Source: Stomoxys calcitrans | Lineage: Eukaryota > Arthropoda > Insecta > Diptera > Muscidae | DNA length: 64,000 bases | NCBI RefSeq assembly: GCF_963082655.1 | Contig: NC_081554.1 | Span: forward strand, 92,200,245 to 92,264,244 | Reading direction: 5' to 3' | In this document: positions 56,116 to 64,000 of the stretch, in pieces | Numbering within the stretch: position 1 is the stretch's first letter | Layout of the letters: every line of letters begins with the position of its first letter | Notes under the pieces: generated by a model | What the model was told of the DNA's origin: nothing | The model's database searches: none | The model's input: only the letters and a program-made list of their open reading frames with translations | Program-made: the position numbers and the translations under genes

Positions 56116-57097
56116 CACTCAGAAAAATGCTTATCGTAAATAGGAGTTAATTACATAATACTCCTTAGTCCATGATATTTATCAATGAGTAGTTAAAAAT
56201 TGCTAAAGAGTGAGAAAATAAACGTTGTACGAATAAAACTAACTACTCGTTCGTATAGATAAAATAATTACTATTCAGGTGGAGTTAATAATTTTCCTTA
56301 AGCGATTATTTTTGAAATATGCGAGAATATTACTAAATATTGGCAAAAGCATATCGTCGTTTACAATACCTTTTCTGAAATTTATTACTGAATGAACTAC
56401 TTTAAGAAATAAAGATATTTAGTTCAATATAACTAAAACGTTCATTCCCATTTCTTGAGTTCACTAATACATGCTCGAAATTAAGAACAATTTAATAAAC
56501 ACACTTCTAATGGTAAGACATTGTCTGTAAATAGAACATGACAAAGCTGAACAAAACAAGCATGGCCTTCTTTGGTGGAAAGAAGTCGGCAAATGTCTTG
56601 CTTTCGTGTTGTTTGTAAATATTGAAATAGGCAAATTGTCGAAGACTCAAACAATATTGATGTGGATAAATGCGTAGAGCGTCTGTTTTGTTAACGAAAG
56701 GTCCTTGGTTCAACTCTCGGATGGGACAAAAGATAAAGTTTTCTTTAATTTATAATTGCAATGTTTCATATTTCTATTCTTCGCAAAAGCTGAGCAATTG
56801 ATAACGTGGGGATGGCAGACAGGCGAAAATAAATGGATTGTCCAATTGGATGCTTCGGAGTGTTCGGAAAAGCGATTTTTTTTCAATAATTTTATCTTTA
56901 ATTTTTAATGCTCTTTAGTTCATATTTTACGTGTGGGAAGTTGAAAGTGGACTAATACTATGTACAAACAATTTCGTAGTTGTAAAGAAATTGTTGAACT
57001 CGCAACGAGTACATTATTCTTTAGCGCCATAGGAAGTTCCATATTTCCCAAGTTTATTTCATTTTAACTAGTGTTGAGGTTCAAAATGTTTTGAGTG
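56116..57097 (+). mobile_element. Element I copy (982 bp), TIR and TA target
   Basis: Ends CACTCAGAAAAATGC and GTTTTGAGTG, flanked by TA at 56114-56115 and 57098-57099. No transposase. Within it, CAAAGGCCTTCTTT-type words and a tRNA T-arm-like GGTTCAACTCTCGG (56709) occur. Its inverse copy is at 58809-59758, and a partial copy is at 6408. Confidence 0.8.
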
Positions 57098-57099
57098 TA

Positions 57100-57593
57100 T
57101 GTATGTATATATGTATGCATGTAAGTAGTTCAATATATTATTTACATATATGTTTCTCTTGTTTCCAAATTCACATAAAAAAACCCCCAAACGCAATTTC
57201 GCTTAAAAAATTTACTACAAAGCTTTTATATACACGTTGACATATGTATGTAATATTTAAAATTTCCAATGACATTAACATGTTTATGACACAAATTCTG
57301 TGTGTACATGTTTCTTCTTTCAAAGTGCACTTTTATCCAAATGCCATGCTATGTAGACGGTATTGTTATTTTTCATTGTCCTCAAGACATGTTTTATCAC
57401 ATTTTTCTGTAGACATGAAATGATTTTCATATTTGGCCTAAATATAGTGCATTGCAGACTTGATAGAATATAGGAAAATCGAAAATCGTGGGCCATAATT
57501 AACAAAGGCGGCTAAAAAGGATTTCATTATTCATTTTTAAGCAATTATGCTATCACTAGTCTATTTCTATTTAGACTAACTAGTTCTTTTTTT
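57100..57593. other. No gene recognised
   Basis: AT-rich; TATGTATG runs at the junction with element I. Confidence 0.4.
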
Positions 57594-57690
57594 ACCCTAC
57601 ACCACCACTGTGGTACATGGTATTATAAATTAGTGCATTTGTTTGTAACACCCAGAAAGAAGAGAGATAGACACATTGATGGTCATATTT
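57594..57690 (-). mobile_element. Element D solo end
   Basis: ACCCTACACCACCACTGTGG, TTTGTTTGTAACACCCAGAA, AGAGAGATAGACACATTGAT: the complement of 36975-37065. A C-type end (ATTTCGATGTGTTACAAACG) follows at 57735-57790. Confidence 0.6.
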
Positions 57691-58059
57691 TTTTTTTGAT
57701 TTATTTGATATACTCCAAATGTATATAAAGGATAGATGAATATTTCGATGTGTTACAAACGGATATAAAAAAATACATACGCCACCATGATGATACATAT
57801 GTGCGTGAATGCTTTTTTACAATTTGTGTAAAACATTTGACCTTATTTAAGTTCAATTCTATTTGTCCTCCTTCCACATTGCAATTATGTTATATAGCTA
57901 ATCAAGCAATTTTGAAACAAAGAAAGTAGAGTGTCTGAGTGTTTAGTTTGACATCTTTGTTGGGTGCGATTTTTTTAAAGTCTTATCATTTTGAACAAAG
58001 AACAATGACTCGCAATACAACAAAGAAGGAACAATTAGGAAATGTATGATTTGAAACAA

Positions 58060-58806
58060 ATAAAAGAGTGCTAAGTTCGGCCGCCCGGAATCTTATATAC
58101 CCTCCACCATGAATAGCATTTGTCAAGTTCTTGGCGCGGTATCTCTTTATAGGCAAACAAAGGATAATGGTTCAGAATTGCTATGCTGTTGGAGCTATAT
58201 CAGGTTATGGACCGATTTGGGCCATACATAGTTTGGCTGATGGAGATCGTAGTAGATGTCATTGATAGGGGCTCAAGAAGTATAATCAGGAGATCGGTTT
58301 ATACGGGAGATCGGTTTATAACCTTATACGGCTGTATAAGGTTATGGACCGATTCAGAAAACATATAATGCATAGGTTGAAGGTCATAGAAGTCGTGCAA
58401 AATTTCAGCCGTGCGCTCTCTACGGGCTACTGAAGTGCATTCGGGAGATCGGTTTATGTGGGAGCTATACCAGGTTTTAGACCGATTCAGTTCATTCTTG
58501 TCATACATACAAATCGGATAAGAATTACGCCCTCTTAGAGACTGGAGAAGTCAAATTGGGAGATGGGTTTATATGACAGCTATATTAAAACATGGACTGA
58601 TTTGGCCCATTTGCAATCCCAACCGACCTGCACTTATAAGAAATATTTGTGGGAAATTTCAAGCACCTAGCTTTACTCATGGTTATATAGACTCAGAATG
58701 TCAAGACGATCAACAATATATATACTGCGTTGGGTCTCAGATCATTATTTCGATGAGTTACAAACGGAATGATGATGTAAGTGTATCCGCATTCTGTGGA
58801 GCAAGG
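58060..58806 (+). mobile_element. Element C copy 4, 3' end split by element I
   Basis: AAATAAAAGAGTGCTAAG, TATACCCTCCACCATGAATA, subunits with GGGAGATCGGTTTATAYGGG, GTTATGGACCGATTCAGAAA, the pre-end CTTATAAGAAATATTTGTGG and the end CATTCTGTGGAGCAAGGTA. Element I begins right after this TA; its other side continues TATAAAAATG, the normal end of element C. Confidence 0.75.
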
Positions 58807-58808
58807 TA

Positions 58809-59758
58809 CACTCGAAAAATTTTGAAACTCAACACTAGTTAAAATGAACTAAATTTGGGAAATATTGAACTTTCAATGGCGCTAAAGAATAATATGCTCA
58901 TTGCGAGTTTAACAATTTCTTTATAGCTGCGAAATTGTTTCTACACAGTATTAGTCCACATTCAACTTTCCACAGGTAAAATATGAACTAAAGAGCATTA
59001 AAAATAAATGATAAAATTATTGAAAAAATTCGTTCTTCCGAACACTCCGGAGCATCCAATTAGAAACATCTTAATTACTCAACCCAATTTATTTCCGCCT
59101 GTCTGCCATCCCCATGCTATCAATTGCTTAGCTATTGTGAAGAATACAAATTTAATATGAAACATTGCAATTATAAATTTACCTTTTTCCCAGACGAGTA
59201 TTGAACCAAGAACCTTCTGTTTACAAAGCATACACTCTACATATTCATCCACATCAGTATTGTTTGAGTCTTCGACTATTTTCCCATTTCAATTTTCACT
59301 AATAACACAAAAGCAAAACATTGTCTTACCTCTTTTCATCAAAGAAGGCCATGCTTATTTTGTATTTATAGACACAATGTTTCACCATTAGAAGTGTGTT
59401 TATTCAATTGTTCTTAATATAGTGAACTCACTAAATTTTAGTATATTGAACTAAAATTCTTTATTTCTTTAAGAAGTTCATTCAGGAATAAATTTCAGAA
59501 AAGGTATTGTCAACGATGTTGGGCTTTTTCCAATGTTTAGTAAAATTCTCGCTTATTTCAAAAATGATCTTTCAAGGAAAATTACTAACTCCTCCTGAAT
59601 TGTAAGCTATTTTATCTATACTCACAAGTAGTTAGTTTTATTCGTACAACTTTTATTTTCTCATTCTTTAGGAATTTTTAACTCATCGTGGGTAAATATC
59701 ATGGACTAACGAGTATTATGTAATTAACTTCTATTTACCATAAGCATTTTTCTGAGTG
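58809..59758 (-). mobile_element. Element I inverted copy (950 bp) inserted in element C
   Basis: Starts CACTCGAAAAATTTTG and ends GCATTTTTCTGAGTG. TA lies on both sides (58807-58808, 59759-59760). Removing the element and one TA rebuilds AAGGTATAAAAATG, the normal C terminus, which proves the insertion point and the TA target. Reverse complement of 56116-57097 at roughly 75-85% identity by eye. Confidence 0.85.
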
Positions 59759-59760
59759 TA

Positions 59761-60567
59761 TAAAAATGCTAAAAACTGCATTAAGCATCGTGCTCTTTGA
59801 GTCAAGCCAATTGCAAATATTCATTTTAGAAAATAAATAAAAATCCCTAGGAAGATAATTGCTGTTGATAGTTGAGGACACGCAGATTACACAAAGGAAG
59901 TGTAAATAACCATAAAAATGAACTCTTTTTACTATACAGATGAATATTCCATATTTGTCAATGTACTTGAATGTCAATTTATAATTATTGTAATATACCT
60001 TCTAAAATGCTTACGCATTGATGAAATGCCAGTCCGATGGATTTCAAATGGAACAATTTTGGGTTTTTGTCAAATAAAATACTTTTAGATTTATGGAATA
60101 TATTTTTATTTAAATTCCTTTTGTCCCTGGAATTAAACTCTTATAAATAAGTCTAGAAGACTTTCAGTTCACAAATAACTAGACAATGTGAAATTGTTAA
60201 CAAAAACTCTCACCATAAATGTGTGCTAAATACTCCAGCAAATAAATATAAAATGAAAGAGGAGTACATTTCATGTGAACTAATTAACATTAGATGGGAA
60301 AAAGAATGCATCTATCCGGTCAGTAAGTCAGTCAATCATCCAGTATGCGTTGCTCTCAGAATAGCCAGTATATATATGCAAAATTTCTAATTATTGTTTA
60401 TGAAAAAAAAGTATGTATGTATATTTATTTGTGGTATACAAAAACGTGTTTGCGTTTAGTTTGCTTTATAGTTTCTCTCCCCTCTGTTGTTTATTTAATA
60501 TTTATAAATATACACATTTAAGTTGAACAACAATATACAACCATTTTATTTTTTTTTTTCTTAATAG
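59761..60567. other. End of the intron, no transposon recognised
   Basis: AT-rich unique sequence. The last 24 bases form a pyrimidine-rich tract with the acceptor TTAATAG. Confidence 0.4.
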
Positions 60568-60845
60568 GAAAAGAAACTACAAGCATTGATTATGTGTGGT
60601 CGACCGACTGCTTGTTTCATTTGTCTGTAGAAATATTGAAAATTAATTTAAATGGGCCTGTGTGGGCGGGCGTCGATGATGATGATGATGATGGCGATGA
60701 TAGCAAGTCAAATGTGAAATGTTATCAATCAATATTTTATGAAGAATATAAAGTAGATTATGCACATTTAAATGATTTAAATATACACTTCAATTCTTCA
60801 AATCAATGTGTATTAAATACAAATATACCAAGTTCTTCAACATGA
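60568..60845 (+). CDS. Coding exon 2 (terminal) of the secreted-protein gene
   Basis: A T-rich tract and TTAATAG precede it. The acceptor AG ends at 60567, and in this frame the TAG itself would be a stop, so the frame opens exactly at the splice site. With the phase-1 G from exon 1 it begins GKETTSIDYVWSTDC, then LFHLSVEILKINLNGPVWAG, V, six Asp from a GAT run (60677-60694), GDDSKSNVKCYQ, SIFYEEYKVDYAHLNDLNIH, FNSSNQCVLN and SSST, then TGA. There are three Cys and one NSS glycosylation site. No domain recognised. No AATAAA is obvious in the next 100 bp, so the 3' UTR is longer or this is an alternative exon. Joined to exon 1 the protein is 116 residues. Confidence 0.55.
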
Positions 60846-61111
60846 TTCCTTGGTTATGACATCACTATTTTACAAAAAAAAAAAGAAACATAGCTTGCTA
60901 AATATTTTTATATTTTATTTGTTAATGTATTGGACGTAAACAAGTAAAATCGCGTTCAGTTCGAACCCTCTGTAACCTACTGTGAAGTACCTGTAACTTG
61001 GTATGTGAAATACATACTTGTATGCCCTCCAAAGAACCAAAGATATGGATTAGTGGATCCTTCAGGTTTAAAGGTTTATGTTTTGAGAACAGTTCCCTCC
61101 TATACTGAAGG
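60846..61111. other. Putative 3' flank of the gene
   Basis: AT-rich. CAAGTAAAATCGCGTTCAGT at 60940 resembles the start words of the C/D/K group. Confidence 0.35.
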
Positions 61112-61189
61112 CATTGTTGGGGAAATACTGAAAACGGATAAGCGAAACGCTAAAAATACATACAATTAGATTCACTTATCCTTAGTTCA

Positions 61190-61580
61190 ACGAATGATAG
61201 ATGGTCACAGTCCCCTCTGTGAGCATTCCAAAACTATGTGGCCTAATCTAGACTTGAAGTGGTCTACCGCTTTGCTGTCACTGGTTAGAAAATGACTAGT
61301 CACTGTCTAATCGGAAAACATGTTGACAGACTGAAGGTTACTAGCAAAGACTTTTGCAGAAGCTGTAGGGACATTGAAGAAGAAGAGACTATAGAACATT
61401 TTCTGTGTGTGTGTCCCGCAGTAGCAATCAGAATGAGTTCAACTTTAGAACCTGTCTGATTTAACGGAAGTGAACATTCGCAAGTTGTTGGGCTTTTAAA
61501 AGCGATCTGGATGGTTCAACGGTAGGAACTAGAAGGCATCTTTCTTTTTCTGTTCTTGTTAAACCTAACCTAACCACCCG
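61190..61580 (+). mobile_element. LINE-A 3' end nested in element J
   Basis: AACGAATGATAGATGGTCAC, SLIGKHVDRLKVTSKDFCRS, CRDIEEEETIEHFLCVCP (zinc segment), RSGWFNGRN, and the end GTTAAACCTAACCTAACC. Severely 5' truncated, with few mutations in the zinc part. Most of the usual 3' UTR (the GTGGTATCACAATGG region) is missing before the tail. Confidence 0.8.
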
Positions 61581-61669
61581 TAGTTTTAAATTTTGCTTAG
61601 TTCGGATAAGTAAATTTAGTTTCCAGTTAAGCGATTTAAGTGTAAATGCAAGCGAATTTTTTCGTCACT

Positions 61670-63650
61670 TTACTAATTATATATAAAACTAGCTGGACCG
61701 GGCCCGCTCCTCTGCGCCTTCATTTACTTTATATGGAACAAAGTTTTTTTTTTGGAATATTTATTTTCGACAATTAGTATATCGCTTGACAAACAGTTTA
61801 ACAATATAGGTGTCTTTATCTGAATCCCATATGATCTTTATTGGTCTACGAATTTAAGTTTGGATGTAAGCTGTACTCCATTCTTAAAATACTTTATTTC
61901 AGCCCGATATTCTCATGATGTCTGATTTAGAAATGTTTTCGGGGGTGAGGTGGCCCTTGGCCCTGAAAAATATCAGCATCGTGCTCTTCTCTCAAATACT
62001 ATTTATTTACACCACATATTGCAATTGGGTTTGTGGGGAGTTTACAGGATGACGCGTCCCCCAAACACATGGCCCCAAAATCGCTCATCAAATTCGTTTT
62101 CTAATCTTCAATACCTTTCATTTGTCGAAAAGTGTTTACCGTTTGGGGGATGTTTTGGGGAAGGGGTGATGCCTAAAATACATGGTCCTACATTTGGTAT
62201 CAAATTCGTATTCTACTCCCAAATACCTTCATTTGAGCCCCATATTGCCATTGGCCTTATCATTGGATATCAAATTCGTTTTCTAGTCTCAAATACCATT
62301 CACTTAAACCCCTTATAGAAAAAATCAGCCTAAAAACTATGAATATCGAGCTCCACTGTCTTGAAGACCCAAATTGTCTTTGTGAGCAAATACGTCCTAC
62401 TTGGGGGTTGTTATGGTGGTGGGGCATCCCCTAGACAGTTGGTGCCAAATGTTAATGTCAGATTCATGGTCTACTCCAAAATACTCTTCATTTGAGCTCC
62501 ATTTTTCCATAGTCGGTTTGGGGGATGAGCGGCCACTCAGTGACTTGGCTTTGAAAATATATATCAGATTCGTGTTCTACTCTAAAATACCTTTTATTTG
62601 AGGCTCATATTGCAATGGTCAGCAAATACTTCCTATTTGGGTGGTGTTATGGGGGTGGGGTGGCCCAATAGACACTTTTCCCGAACATTGATATCAGATT
62701 CGTGCTTTACTTCTAAAGACCTTTCATTTGAGTCCCATATTGCTATGGTCGTAAATTTGTCTTCTTTGGGGTATGTTCACGGGGATGGACGGCCCCCCGA
62801 ACACTTGGTCCCACATCTGAATATCAGATTCGTATTTTACTCCCAAATACCTTTCATTTGGGTCCCATATTGCTATGGTCGGGGCTTTGGAAATATATAT
62901 ATCAGATTCGTGTTCTACTCTAAAATACCTCTTATTTGAGCCTCATATAGCTATGGTCCGCCAATTCTTCCTATTAGGGTGGTGTTATGGGTTTGGGGTG
63001 GCCCATTAGACAAATACCTTTTATTTAAGCCGCATTTTTCCATGGTCAGTAAATATGTTCTGTTTGGGGAGTGTTTTGGGAAAGGGGTGGACCCCTAAAA
63101 ACTTTGTCCTAAATTTTGATATTAGATTCGTATTTTACTAGCAAATACCTTTCGTTTGAATCCCATATTGTCATGGTCGGTAAATATGTCCGATTTAGGG
63201 GTGTTTTGGAGGTTGGGGTGCTCCCCCAAACACTTGGTCCGACAATTCGATATCAGATAGGTTTTTTATCTTAAATACCTTCCATTTGAGTCCCATATTG
63301 TCGTGATTCGTGTATATATATATATTTGGTAGGTTTTGACGTGGGCCGCCCCCCTAGGTACCCCATCCGAAACTTGAATATCAAATTTTTGTTTGTTGGT
63401 TACTATGAGAGAGCACACAAAATTTCGCTTAAATCGCACCAGCCATCTCCGAGATCTGGCGTTTCTGAAAATTAGGGTAAGGGGAGGGTCCACTCCCCCT
63501 TCAGATATCATAAAATGTAGTACCCTATTTTCACCACGGGATCATTATGTACCATCAGTGAAAATTCCAAGAAAATCGGTTCAGCCGTTTCTGAGTCTAT
63601 AAGGAACACACAAACAAACACAAATTGATTTTTATATATAAGATAATTTG
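61670..63650 (+). mobile_element. Element H copy 2, near-complete, nested in element J
   Basis: Head: TATATATAAAACTAGCTGGA, CCGGGCCCGCTCCTCTGC. Then a stretch absent from copy 1, then the repeat array (61853-63375) with units of 125-130 bp, then TTTCTGAAAATTAGGGTAAG and a conserved end, AAATCGGTTCAGCCGTTTCT, GAGTCTATAAGGAACACACA, TTTTTATATATAAGA. The head and end resemble words I associate with widespread arthropod repeats beginning ACTAGCTG-ACCCGG. No transposase or RT is seen. The array is diverged, not satellite-clean. Confidence 0.7.
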
Positions 63651-64000
63651 AGTTGAAAAAGAACAATGCTCAGAAGAACTGTTTAAAAGTCAAAGACAAT
63701 CGAATTCCAGATAGTTTTCCGTAGAAATAACATTTTCACTAAATCGATTTCAGTTTCATATAAAAATGGAATTTGTGATGTTAAAAACTTTCAGTTTAAA
63801 TATTTTCACTTAAGCGAATTCAGTTGCGCTGAATAATGCTAACAACGAAAGGTTCTTTTCATCAAGTTCCACTTAAGCGAAATTTTCCACTAAAGCGTAT
63901 TACAGTTATGTGGTTTCCACTGTACATACATACGCACATACTGTGTATTCAAACATATCCATCACTATATTTGTGGTTTTCATTTCGAATTGTCCCTATT

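Larger units (their letters stand above)
23095..60567 (+). other. Proposed 37.5 kb intron filled with transposons
   Basis: Begins GTAAGT and ends in a T-rich tract followed by TTAATAG. Nearly everything inside is transposon-derived, on both strands (listed separately). No convincing intermediate coding exon was seen; the best weak candidate is 26344-26407. Confidence 0.4.
61112..63927. mobile_element. Element J copy 2 carrying two other insertions
   Basis: Outer parts match 48836-49347: ACTGAAAACGGATAAGCGAA on the left, AGTTCGGATAAGTAAATTTA (61616), TTCAGTTTCATATAAAAATG (63748), and AAGCGTATTACAGTTATGTG then TTTCCACTG before TA on the right. Between them sit LINE-A (about 61190-61580) and element H (about 61670-63650). 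Confidence 0.75.

Overview
The window looks like gene-poor, AT-rich eukaryotic DNA from a higher fly. A calyptrate or muscid genome (Stomoxys, Haematobia or Musca type) is my best inference. I see spliceosomal exon signals, CAA-rich 5' leader sequence, tRNA-derived SINEs, mellifera-type mariner termini, a Ty1/copia fragment, and many non-LTR retrotransposon pieces that carry RNase H. There is no operon structure, no rRNA gene and no CRISPR array. Nearly every open frame is a transposon relic or low-complexity noise.

Host gene. A two-exon model on the + strand is the best host candidate. Exon 1 (coding 23022-23094) encodes a 24-residue signal peptide and stops at a strong GTAAGT donor in phase 1. 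Exon 2 (60568-60845) opens exactly after a pyrimidine-rich TTAATAG acceptor, in the matching phase. It stays open for 92 codons and ends in TGA. Together they give a 116-residue secreted protein with a run of six Asp, across a 37.5 kb intron. CAA-rich leader sequence and a CT (GAGA-type) tract lie upstream. I do not recognise the protein. The splice join and any further exons are unproven.

Transposons by region. (1) 1-10.6 kb: scrambled copies of LINE-A (RT plus RNase H, tail of TTAGG-type repeats), a long TA microsatellite, element H with an internal tandem array, a SINE inside TIR-element I, then LINE-A and LINE-B copies on the minus strand. (2) 10.6-23 kb: element C, a mariner-like relic, LINE-A carrying a LINE-B tail, a copia integrase/RT fragment, repeat E, and the gene leader. 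(3) 23-60.5 kb (the proposed intron): mariner relics and MITEs, LINE-B in inverted arrangement, foldback elements, SINE-1 with a 13-bp target duplication, a recent 307-bp tandem duplication, SINE-2, several C/D elements, pogo-like element J, and two copies of element I facing each other. (4) 60.9-64 kb: element J carrying LINE-A and a full-looking element H.

All mobile-element proteins seen here are broken by stops, frameshifts, deletions or lost catalytic residues. Repeat names A-K are local labels, given because no database search was possible.
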